NCBI GenBank assembly: GCA_046758065.1
Contig: JBHHZM010000172.1
Location: forward strand, 1 to 5,665
DNA: 5,665 nt
Reading direction: 5' to 3'
Source of the DNA: JBHHZM01 sp046758065
GTDB taxonomy: Bacteria; Pseudomonadota; Alphaproteobacteria; JAAXGF01
Numbering within the stretch: position 1 is the stretch's first letter; every line of letters begins with the position of its first letter. Positions 1-4,984 of the stretch are shown here, one piece after another. Made by a program: the position numbers and the translations under genes. The notes beneath the pieces were generated by a model that saw only the letters and a program-made list of their open reading frames with translations, ran no database searches and was not told where the DNA came from.

Positions 1-927
1 GTCGGCGTCATCGGCGCCGGGACGATCGGCGCGGGCTGGGCCGCGCTGTTCCTCGCCAACGGCCTGGCGGTCGACGCCTGGGACCCGGCGCCCGGCGCGG
101 AATCGCGCCTGCGCGCGTTCGTCGCCGCCGCCTGGCCGGCGCTCGAACGACTCGGACTCAAGCCCGGGGCCGATCCCGAACGGCTCGGCTTCGCCCCGTC
201 GCCCGAAGCCGCGGTCGAGGGCGCCGGGTTCGTGCAGGAGAGCGCGCCCGAGCGCGAGGCGCTCAAGGTCGAACTGTTCGCCCGGCTCGACGCCGCGATG
301 ATGCCCGAAGCGCTGCTCGCGACGAGCACCTCGTCGCTGCCGGTGAGCCGTCTGCAACGGGCGTGCGCGCGGCCCGGGCGCTGCGTTCTCGGCCATCCCT
401 TCAACCCGCCATATCTGGTGCCGCTGGTCGAGGTCGCCGGCGGCGAGAAGACCGATCCCGCGGCGGTCGAAGCGGCGATGGGCTTTTACCGCGCCCTCGG
501 CAAACATCCGATCCGGCTCGAACGCGAAATCGATTCGCATATCGCCAACCGCTTGCAGGAGGCCTTGCTGCGCGAGGCGGTCCATCTGGTCGCCGAAGGG
601 GTCGGCAGCGTCGCCGACGTCGATGCGGCGCTGGCCTACGGTCCGGGACTGCGCTGGGCGCTGATGGGGCCGTTCCTCACCTTCCATCTCGCCGGCGGCG
701 AACGCGGTCTCGGGGGCTTCTTCGAGCACTTCGGCCCGCACGTCGAGCGCAACTGGCAAGGGCTCGGCGCGCCCCGTCTCACGCCCGAACTGCGCCGCAA
801 GCTGATCGCCGGCGTCGAGGCCGAGGCCGGCGGCCGGCCGATCGTCGAACTCGCCGCCGCCCGCGACGCCTGTCTCGTCGAGATGATCGAAGCGCTGGCG
901 CGTTGTCGGGGGAAGGGGGAGGCATGA
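1..927 (+). CDS. L-carnitine dehydrogenase-like 3-hydroxyacyl-CoA dehydrogenase family protein (5' end cut by window)
   Basis: The frame is open from the first base and encodes 308 residues; the true start lies a few codons outside the window. The product should be a soluble NAD-dependent oxidoreductase acting on a 3-hydroxy substrate. A Rossmann GxGxxG motif (GAGTIG, residues 5-10) opens the protein, and an acidic residue in the 'WDPAPG' segment about 20 residues on fits NAD rather than NADP. The catalytic set of the 3-hydroxyacyl-CoA dehydrogenase fold is visible: Ser in STSSLP (109-114), His132 in GHPFNPPYLVPLVEV, Glu144 at the end of that segment, and Asn183 in HIANRL. The C-terminal helical domain carries 'GPGLRWALMGPFLTFHLAGG', typical of carnitine dehydrogenase and lambda-crystallin/L-gulonate dehydrogenase relatives. 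Length fits single-function carnitine dehydrogenases (about 320 residues). Family assignment is firm; carnitine as substrate is inference, and no other carnitine gene is visible. The stop overlaps the next start (ATGA). Confidence 0.88.
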   Translation, partial: VGVIGAGTIGAGWAALFLANGLAVDAWDPAPGAESRLRAFVAAAWPALERLGLKPGADPERLGFAPSPEAAVEGAGFVQESAPEREALKVELFARLDAAMMPEALLATSTSSLPVSRLQRACARPGRCVLGHPFNPPYLVPLVEVAGGEKTDPAAVEAAMGFYRALGKHPIRLEREIDSHIANRLQEALLREAVHLVAEGVGSVADVDAALAYGPGLRWALMGPFLTFHLAGGERGLGGFFEHFGPHVERNWQGLGAPRLTPELRRKLIAGVEAEAGGRPIVELAAARDACLVEMIEALARCRGKGEA

Positions 928-1166
928 ATATCCGCGTCGAGTGTTACGCCGGCTATCGCGGCGAGGAAACGCCCGAGCGTTTCTTCCTCGGCGACCGCGG
1001 CGTCGCCGTCAACGAGGTCATCGACCGTTGGCTCGCCCCCGATCACCGCTACTTCAAGGTCGAAGGCGGCGACGGCGCGATCTACATCCTGCGCCACGAT
1101 GTCGTGTCGAATCGCTGGGAGCTGACCATGTTCGATCGGCGCAACGCCGATACGCCCTCCCCATAA
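924..1166 (+). CDS. Conserved-looking 80-residue protein of unknown function
   Basis: The start ATG overlaps the stop of the dehydrogenase gene by 4 nt, and GGGGGAGG just upstream is a strong Shine-Dalgarno, so the two are translationally coupled. The 80-residue product is acidic and soluble, with no signal peptide or membrane segment. It reads like a small beta-rich domain: 'RVECYAGYRGEETPERFFLG' at the N-terminus, then 'EVIDRWLAPDHRYFKVEGGDGAIYILRHD', then an aromatic end 'RWELTMFDRR'. The alternation of charged and aromatic residues looks like a genuine folded protein. I cannot assign a function. The link to the dehydrogenase rests only on the coupling. Its last 28 codons overlap the 3' end of the acyltransferase gene on the opposite strand. 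Confidence 0.8.
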   Translation: MNIRVECYAGYRGEETPERFFLGDRGVAVNEVIDRWLAPDHRYFKVEGGDGAIYILRHDVVSNRWELTMFDRRNADTPSP

Positions 1167-1849
1167 CCGGCGCTCCCTGCCGGCTCCGGCAGGCCGGCGG
1201 GCGCTACTCCCCCGGCCGGAACCTGGCCTTCCTGCGCGAGCGCTGCGATCGCCGAGCGGAGTGTCCGCATGAAGGCGCCGCGGTCGCCATGCCAGCGCAG
1301 CGCGTCGCCGACATGGACGTCGCACAACAGCGGCACCGGGACGATCTCGCCCCGGGGCAACGCCTTGCCGGTGCCGCGCAGGAAAACAGGCACCACGGGC
1401 ACGGTCGGGTGCCGTTCGGCAAGGTGGGCGATTCCCGGTTTGAACGCGGCGAGGCGTTCGGGCACACCACGGGTCCCCTCGGGGTACACGATCAGGATGT
1501 CGCCGTGCGCGAGCGCCGCCGAGCATTCGGCGAGGGGGTCGCCGTCGCTGGGGCGCAGGTTGCGGCGCTTGAGGAAGATGACGCCCATGACGTTGGTCAT
1601 GAACCAGTAGAGGCGCTTGTGGCGCGCGAAGTGGTCGCGCGCCGCTACCGGCCTGATCCGCGCGAGCAGGCGATACGGAAACATCGCCGTGAGCACGAGC
1701 GTATCGATGTGGCTGTTGTGATTCGCGACCACGATCGCCGGCCCCTGGCGCGGCAGCCGCTCGGCATGGTGCGAATTGAGCCCGAGGAACACATAGGCGA
1801 CGGGCCGCACGAACAACCAGAACCAGAGCCAGCGCAGGACCGCGATCAT
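1082..1849 (-). CDS. 1-acyl-sn-glycerol-3-phosphate acyltransferase (PlsC/LPLAT family)
   Basis: This encodes a 255-residue membrane-associated acyltransferase that should convert lysophosphatidic acid to phosphatidic acid using an acyl-CoA or acyl-ACP donor. The family blocks are in order: an N-terminal hydrophobic segment (residues 4-23), the catalytic HxxxxD in NHNSHID (43-49), the FLKRRN block (92-97), the glycerophosphate-binding YPEGTRG (122-128), and the proline block VPVVPVFLRG (150-159). The start ATG overlaps the stop of the cdsA-family gene by 4 nt, and GGAGG sits 6 nt upstream within that gene, which fixes the start. The recognisable domain ends near residue 207; the last roughly 48 residues (AGGVAPAGLPEPAG and beyond) look like read-through. 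They run over a hairpin and 85 bp antisense to the 80-residue protein gene. The enzyme is the middle step of the local lipid pathway although its gene is last in the operon. Chain-length and substrate preference are not readable from sequence. Confidence 0.9.
   Translation of the reverse strand: MIAVLRWLWFWLFVRPVAYVFLGLNSHHAERLPRQGPAIVVANHNSHIDTLVLTAMFPYRLLARIRPVAARDHFARHKRLYWFMTNVMGVIFLKRRNLRPSDGDPLAECSAALAHGDILIVYPEGTRGVPERLAAFKPGIAHLAERHPTVPVVPVFLRGTGKALPRGEIVPVPLLCDVHVGDALRWHGDRGAFMRTLRSAIAALAQEGQVPAGGVAPAGLPEPAGSAGYGEGVSALRRSNMVSSQRFDTTSWRRM
1176..1193. terminator. GC-rich perfect hairpin between the convergent genes, possible bidirectional terminator
   Basis: CCTGCCGG and CCGGCAGG form an 8-bp perfect stem with a 2-nt centre, 10 bp after the stop of the 80-residue protein gene. 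There is no T-tract on either side, so it is not a classical intrinsic terminator. It also lies inside the extended 3' end of the acyltransferase reading frame. Its position between converging transcription units is the main argument for a terminator role. Confidence 0.35.
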
Positions 1850-2796
1850 GATACGCCTCCGTAATGGATCTGCTGAAGGAAGTGATAGAAGATCGGTGCC
1901 GCCAGGATCAGGCTGTCGACCCGGTCGAGCAGCCCACCATGACCGGGAAGCAGGCTCGAGGTGTCCTTGACGCCGAGATCACGCTTCACGGCCGAGACCG
2001 TGATGTCGCCGGCGAAGCCGGCAAGCCCGATGAGCAGGCCGGCGATCAGGCCCTCGCCGCGGTCGAGCGGCGTGATCCAGGGGGCGAGCGCGGCGGCGAG
2101 CACGACGGTGGTGACCAGCCCGACGATCAGGCCCTCCCAGGTCTTGTTCGGGCTGATCCGAGGCGCGATCCGCCGCCGTCCGAGCGATTTGCCGGCGATG
2201 TACTGGACCACGTCGCTGAACTGGGCGAGGAACACCAGATACATCAGAAGGCCCGCGCTGCCGCCGGCCGGATTTCCCGCCGCCGGCAGAACGACGAGGA
2301 AGCCGAGGTGGGCGAGCGCGAAGACGGTAATCAGCAAGCCCCAGTTCAGGCTGCCAGCGATGCGTAGGAAGCCATGCGGCTGGCCGGCGAAGGCCGCGCG
2401 GGCCGACAGCACGAGCAGACCGTAGAGCGGCACGAAGGCGACGAACATGTCGTAGCGCCCGCTGGCGACCCAGTAGTACTGCAACGGGATCGCCGCATAG
2501 GCCCACAGCATGAGCGGCCGGTCGATACGCCGCGTCGGGATGAGTGAGAGATACTCCTTGAGCGCGAGGAAGCTGATCAGCGCCAGGAGAACGAGCGAGG
2601 CCGAGCGCCCGAGGGCGAGCGTCGCCGAGAAGGTCGCAACCATGAGCCACCACGAGCGCAGGCGCGGCGTCAGATCGGCGCAGCTGTTGTCGGGCCTGAG
2701 CCGGTTGAAGACGAAGACGCCCGCACTCGCCGCGACGAGCAGCGCGACGATGCCGGCGAGCGCGATCTGTACGTTCGGGGTCAGCGCGTCGAACAT
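1846..2796 (-). CDS. Phosphatidate cytidylyltransferase (CDP-diacylglycerol synthase), CdsA/YnbB family
   Basis: This encodes a 316-residue polytopic inner-membrane enzyme that makes CDP-diacylglycerol from phosphatidate and CTP. The complete CdsA signature is present at residues 268-294: S-x-V-K-R-x4-K-D, then LPGHGGLLDRVD with all charged residues intact. A second conserved block, GKSLGRRRIAPRISPNKTWEGL (202-223), precedes it. About eight hydrophobic segments span the chain (starting near 10, 50, 66, 94, 115, 153, 183, 222, 247 and 295). The sequence resembles E. coli YnbB as I remember it, more than housekeeping CdsA, particularly 'FLALKEY' near residue 77 and the ending 'APIFYHF'. I chose the ATG at 2796 because homology begins there with MFDALTPNV; the frame stays open further upstream, but that is antisense-like overlap with the preceding gene. 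GAGG lies 10 nt before this ATG. It overlaps the upstream gene by 16 nt and the downstream acyltransferase gene by 4 nt, so it is the centre of a coupled trio. Confidence 0.92.
   Translation of the reverse strand: MFDALTPNVQIALAGIVALLVAASAGVFVFNRLRPDNSCADLTPRLRSWWLMVATFSATLALGRSASLVLLALISFLALKEYLSLIPTRRIDRPLMLWAYAAIPLQYYWVASGRYDMFVAFVPLYGLLVLSARAAFAGQPHGFLRIAGSLNWGLLITVFALAHLGFLVVLPAAGNPAGGSAGLLMYLVFLAQFSDVVQYIAGKSLGRRRIAPRISPNKTWEGLIVGLVTTVVLAAALAPWITPLDRGEGLIAGLLIGLAGFAGDITVSAVKRDLGVKDTSSLLPGHGGLLDRVDSLILAAPIFYHFLQQIHYGGVS
1856..1860 (-). promoter_or_regulatory. Ribosome binding site of the acyltransferase gene inside the cdsA-family gene
   Basis: GGAGG on the minus strand lies 6 nt before the ATG and within the last codons of the upstream gene, which supports coupled translation across the 4-nt ATGA overlap. 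Confidence 0.65.
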
Positions 2797-3395
2797 GGCC
2801 GTGAAGCCTCGGCAATCGCCGCATGCACGCGCCTGACGACGGTGACGAAGGCGAGAACCGCGAGAGCGGCGAGCGTGGCGTCGATCCACGGCCCCGGCGC
2901 GACGCCGAGCGCGAGCGCGAGCGCGATGCTTCCGAACGCGAGGCCGCGCGGCTTCTTCGCCAGCGGCCCGTCGTTGCGCCGTTCGGCAGCGATGGCGAGC
3001 GCGGCGAGTCCTGCCGTTTCGACGACCACGCCCAGCATCACGACGGCCACGAGAGGCGCCGCCGGTACGCCGGGCACGGTGGCGAGGGGTAGGTACAGCG
3101 CGGCGTCGGCGACGACGTCGGCGAGCTCGTTGAGCATCCCTCCGAGCGGCGTTTTCATGCCGTGCTCGCGCGCCAGCATGCCGTCGATATGGTTGAAGGC
3201 GAGGCGCACCAGCAGCACAGCGGGCACCAGCCACAGCGGCCAGAGCGCTCCGGGGTACGCCAGGATGACGGCCCCGCCGGCGCAGGACAGCGCGATCGTC
3301 GCACCGGTCACCTGGTTGGCGGTCACGCCCGCGCGGGCGAACGTGCGGGCGGCCGGGCGCAGGCGTCGTTGGAAAAAGGGCTTGCTATCAAACAT
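2781..3395 (-). CDS. CDP-alcohol phosphatidyltransferase, YnbA-like
   Basis: This encodes a 204-residue integral membrane enzyme that should transfer a phosphatidyl group from CDP-diacylglycerol to an alcohol. The family core is at residues 68-97: N68-H-I-D71-G72-x2-A75-R76-x8-G85-x3-N89-x3-D93, followed by D97. Two positions that are Asp in most relatives are Asn here (68 and 89). The same substitutions occur in E. coli YnbA as I recall it ('NALDG...LNETGD'), so this looks like a subfamily trait rather than damage. Hydrophobic segments lie near 30-66 (two), 110-137, 152-168 and 171-187. The N-terminus 'KPFFQRRLRP' and 'VTANQVT' also match the YnbA pattern. AAGGAG 7 nt before the ATG fixes the start. 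It overlaps the cdsA-family gene by 16 nt, so substrate supply and use are coupled. The alcohol acceptor cannot be predicted. Confidence 0.87.
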   Translation of the reverse strand: MFDSKPFFQRRLRPAARTFARAGVTANQVTGATIALSCAGGAVILAYPGALWPLWLVPAVLLVRLAFNHIDGMLAREHGMKTPLGGMLNELADVVADAALYLPLATVPGVPAAPLVAVVMLGVVVETAGLAALAIAAERRNDGPLAKKPRGLAFGSIALALALGVAPGPWIDATLAALAVLAFVTVVRRVHAAIAEASRPCSTR

Positions 3396-3459
3396 TTCGG
3401 GTCTCCTTGCCGGTCGCCGGCTTCCGCAACGGGATCGGCGTCATGTCGCGGGCGCCGGA
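3015..3459. repeat. Tandem direct duplication, unit A (5' half of the YnbA-like gene plus 64 bp upstream)
   Basis: This 445-bp unit aligns with 3605-4010 at about 89% identity by hand count (about 43 mismatches over 406 aligned positions). It carries two segments missing from unit B: 27 nt at 3043-3069, and 12 nt in codons 18-21 of the gene. Both differences are multiples of three. Similarity stops sharply at the ACG/CG boundary inside the gene on the left and after GCCGGA on the right. Confidence 0.93.
3403..3408 (-). promoter_or_regulatory. Strong ribosome binding site of the YnbA-like gene
   Basis: AAGGAG lies 7 nt before the ATG on the minus strand. The same site at the same spacing precedes the duplicate copy (3954-3959), because the duplication includes the upstream flank. 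Confidence 0.75.
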
Positions 3460-3463
3460 TGGG

Positions 3464-3946
3464 TCAGCCGCGGATGCCGATCGTCGGGGCGATGGCGAAG
3501 ACGCGCCGCGATTCGCTGACACCCACGAGGTCCGACAGGTAGCGGAACGCGCTTTCGATCGCCTCGACCACGGCGCCGTCCCTGGTCCGGTCGTCCTCCA
3601 GCAGCGTCTCGTCGACCAGGCCCAGCATCACGCCGGGCACGGTGGCGAGTTGAAGGTACAGCGCGGGGTCGGCGACCACGTCAGCGAGCTCGTTGAGCAT
3701 CCCTCCGAGCGACGTATTCATGCCTTGCTCGCACGCCAGCATGGCGTCGATGTGATTGAAGGTGAGGCCCACCAGAAGCGCGGCGGGCACCAGCCACAGC
3801 AGCCAGAGCGCTCCGGGGTGCGCCAGGATGACGGCCCCGCCGGTGCAGGACAGCGCGATCGTCGCGCCGGTTTCCTGGTTTGCGGTCATACCCGCGCGGG
3901 CGGCGGGGCGCCGGTGCCTTTGGAAAACGGGCTTGCTGTCGAACAT
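3464..3946 (-). CDS. Truncated, chimeric second copy of the CDP-alcohol phosphatidyltransferase, probably inactive
   Basis: This 160-residue frame starts MFDSKPVFQR, like the neighbouring intact gene, behind the same AAGGAG site. Residues 1-114 align with the intact enzyme with about 20 substitutions, a 4-residue deletion after AAR and a 9-residue deletion after VPGV. In the core motif, Gly becomes Ala (A68) and the conserved Arg becomes Cys (C72), while N64, D67, G81, N85 and D89 remain. From residue 115 the sequence is unrelated to the intact gene: about 46 residues containing 'VVEAIESAFRYLSDLVG' and ending 'FAIAPTIGIRG'. The late membrane segments of the family are therefore missing. Third codon positions in the tail are almost all G or C, so the tail looks like real coding sequence taken from another gene. 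I infer a decaying duplicate; an altered or regulatory role is possible because the frame is intact. Confidence 0.75.
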   Translation of the reverse strand: MFDSKPVFQRHRRPAARAGMTANQETGATIALSCTGGAVILAHPGALWLLWLVPAALLVGLTFNHIDAMLACEQGMNTSLGGMLNELADVVADPALYLQLATVPGVMLGLVDETLLEDDRTRDGAVVEAIESAFRYLSDLVGVSESRRVFAIAPTIGIRG

Positions 3947-4010
3947 GTCGGGTCTCCTTGCCGGTCGCCAGCTTCCGCAGCGGGATCGGCGCCATGTCGC
4001 GGGTGCCGGA
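3605..4010. repeat. Tandem direct duplication, unit B
   Basis: This 406-bp second unit lies 145 bp from unit A in the same orientation. It includes the ribosome binding site and about 64 bp upstream of the start codon. The missing 27-nt segment is flanked in unit A by ACG on both sides, which fits a microhomology-mediated deletion in unit B; an insertion in unit A is not excluded. Confidence 0.93.
3954..3959 (-). promoter_or_regulatory. Ribosome binding site of the truncated duplicate
   Basis: AAGGAG lies 7 nt before the ATG at 3946, copied with unit B. Its preservation means the chimeric frame could still be translated. Confidence 0.65.
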
Positions 4011-4040
4011 AAACCGTTCCCAACGCCCCCATGGACGGCG

Positions 4041-4487
4041 CTAACAGGCGAGGACGTTGCGCAACTGCCGCTCGCCGAGCGGCATCGTCGCGCCCGACGT
4101 AAAGGCGATCCAGAGGAACTCCTTCACCGTCCCGCGGTAGTGCCGGGGCATCGTTTCCCTGTCGCGGTCGATGCGCCAGGCCGACGCCGCATAACGACTG
4201 GCGATACGCCGGATGTTGCGGGCCTGGGCGCCGGGCGAGAGGTCGGCGAAGAAGCACTCGGCGAGCGCCCGGAGCGCGGCGTCGCGCATGCGAATGGCCT
4301 CTTCGAGCCACCACGGGACGCCGCCCTGCGGAAAACACAGGCCGAAGGCTTCCTCCACCGTTCGCGAGCGCCGGGAGAGATAGGCGTCGAGCGCGCTTCC
4401 CAGCCAACCGCCAAGCTCATGGCCGAGCGGCTCGCCGGAAAGACAGCGTTCTTTTACTTCCCTGAGTTTGTCGATCTGAGTAGGCAT
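4041..4487 (-). CDS. Protein of unknown function, 148 residues
   Basis: I do not recognise the family. The protein appears soluble and mostly helical, without a signal peptide or clear membrane segment. Regions that look structured are 'DKLREVKERCLSGEPLGHELGGWLG' (6-30), a tryptophan-containing 'GGVPWWLEEAIRMRDAALRALAECFF' (55-80), 'YAASAWRIDRDRETMP' (99-114), and a C-terminal 'FLWIAFTSGATMPLGERQLRNVL' (124-146). Codon use is GC-rich like the neighbours, and the mix of aromatic and charged residues supports a real gene. The ATG at 4487 has GGAAGG 8 nt upstream. A TGAGTGAAC-type palindrome lies 48 bp before the start, the best-placed operator for the minus-strand genes, and the gene leads the series running into the lipid operon (94-bp gap to the duplicate). 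Membership in the TetR regulon is inference. Confidence 0.8.
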   Translation of the reverse strand: MPTQIDKLREVKERCLSGEPLGHELGGWLGSALDAYLSRRSRTVEEAFGLCFPQGGVPWWLEEAIRMRDAALRALAECFFADLSPGAQARNIRRIASRYAASAWRIDRDRETMPRHYRGTVKEFLWIAFTSGATMPLGERQLRNVLAC

Positions 4488-4535
4488 CGTTCACACCTTC
4501 CGTTGGTTCGTGCGCGAGTCCTTGTCGGCGCATTG

Positions 4536-4553
4536 TGAGCGTGCGTTCACTCA
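4536..4553. promoter_or_regulatory. TetR-type operator, site 1, upstream of the 148-residue protein gene
   Basis: On the minus strand this reads TGAGTGAACGCACGCTCA: 6-nt arms with one mismatch around a 6-nt centre. It ends 48 bp before the gene start. A possible -10 element, GATAAA (4554-4559, minus strand), abuts it, the same arrangement as at the tetR promoter; no good -35 is visible. Binding protein inferred, not shown. Confidence 0.65.
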
Positions 4554-4864
4554 TTTATCGGAGAAAATTTTTTCGACTATTGTCCCAGTCGATCGTTGGT
4601 TACCGAGAATGGCGCCAGGCACGGCCGGAGCGCAGTCCATGTCGCAGGCCGTGACGCTGGCCACCGGCGGCGACGGACGCTCCCGGCGTCGACAACGCAT
4701 GGAATGCGAAGACCTGCCGCCTGTGCGGCAAGTCGAGTTCGGGTTGGTGTCCGAAGCGGAGGGCCGCGACCGGTGGTGGGGCGGCCCTTGAGCGCCATTC
4801 CCGGGGGACACGGGCGTCCCGCGGCGCCGTCGGCGGTGTTGCCGGTCCGGCGACAAGAACGCGA

Positions 4865-4882
4865 TGAGTGCGTGTTCACTCA
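4865..4882. promoter_or_regulatory. TetR-type operator, site 2
   Basis: The minus strand reads TGAGTGAACACGCACTCA, with perfect 6-nt arms TGAGTG and CACTCA around a 6-nt centre. It lies 87 bp from site 3, centre to centre. No clear promoter or start codon is assigned to it. Confidence 0.6.
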
Positions 4883-4944
4883 TTTTCTTCCCCCCATAAA
4901 CTACCACGGATCCGAGCCTTACGCGATTCTGCGGTCATGTCAAG

Positions 4945-4969
4945 AAAAAAATGAGTGTGCGTTCACTCA
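4945..4969 (-). terminator. Candidate intrinsic terminator of tetR, coinciding with operator site 3
   Basis: On the minus strand the palindrome TGAGTG-N6-CACTCA is followed without a gap by seven T residues, 15 nt after the tetR stop. That is a stem, loop and U-tract in terminator order. The stem has only 6 bp and three G-C pairs, which is weak, so termination efficiency is uncertain. Confidence 0.5.
4952..4969. promoter_or_regulatory. TetR-type operator, site 3
   Basis: The minus strand reads TGAGTGAACGCACACTCA, with perfect 6-nt arms and 17 of 18 positions shared with site 1. It begins 15 nt after the tetR stop codon, with TTGACA (4938-4943) just beyond it on the minus strand. Confidence 0.6.
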
Positions 4970-4984
4970 CGGCGACGAGGCCGT

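Larger units (their letters stand above)
4488..4984. other. 497-bp intergenic region with three palindromes and no convincing gene
   Basis: Open frames exist on both strands (for example 4551-4907 minus and 4596-5060 plus), but their translations are Arg/Pro/Ser-rich and lack any domain-like pattern, as expected by chance at this GC content. The region holds operator-like sites 1 to 3, a TTGACA hexamer on the minus strand (4938-4943) without a clear -10, and an AT-rich patch at 4562-4573 next to a small hairpin (TCGACT/AGTCGA, 4573-4592). A 5' untranslated region or small RNA is possible but not shown. Confidence 0.6.

Noticed and set aside
363..923. Long plus-strand open frame running into the 80-residue protein gene
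   Set aside because: Its translation is Arg/Gly-rich and it is fully out of frame with the well-supported dehydrogenase. Only the part from 924, with its own ribosome binding site, is a gene.
2797..3234. Upstream extension of the cdsA-family reading frame
   Set aside because: The extension is Arg/Ala-rich and out of frame with the conserved phosphatidyltransferase. Homology to CdsA starts at the ATG at 2796.
3605..4010. The duplicated units as an insertion sequence or transposon end
   Set aside because: No transposase, no terminal inverted repeats and no target-site duplication seen. The repeated DNA is the gene's own 5' half plus its upstream flank.
3407..4102. Plus-strand 231-codon open frame across the duplicated units
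   Set aside because: It is antisense to two YnbA-like frames; its repeats simply mirror the duplication and it shows no domain pattern.
4761..4787. Hairpin GGGCCGC/GCGGCCC as a terminator
   Set aside because: Seven-bp stem with a 13-nt loop, no T-tract and no gene ending nearby; expected by chance in sequence this GC-rich.
4551..4907. Minus-strand 118-codon frame with a start close to operator site 2
   Set aside because: Attractive position, with a purine-rich stretch before an internal ATG, but the product is Arg/Pro/Ser-rich with no recognisable fold and other frames over the same bases look equally random.
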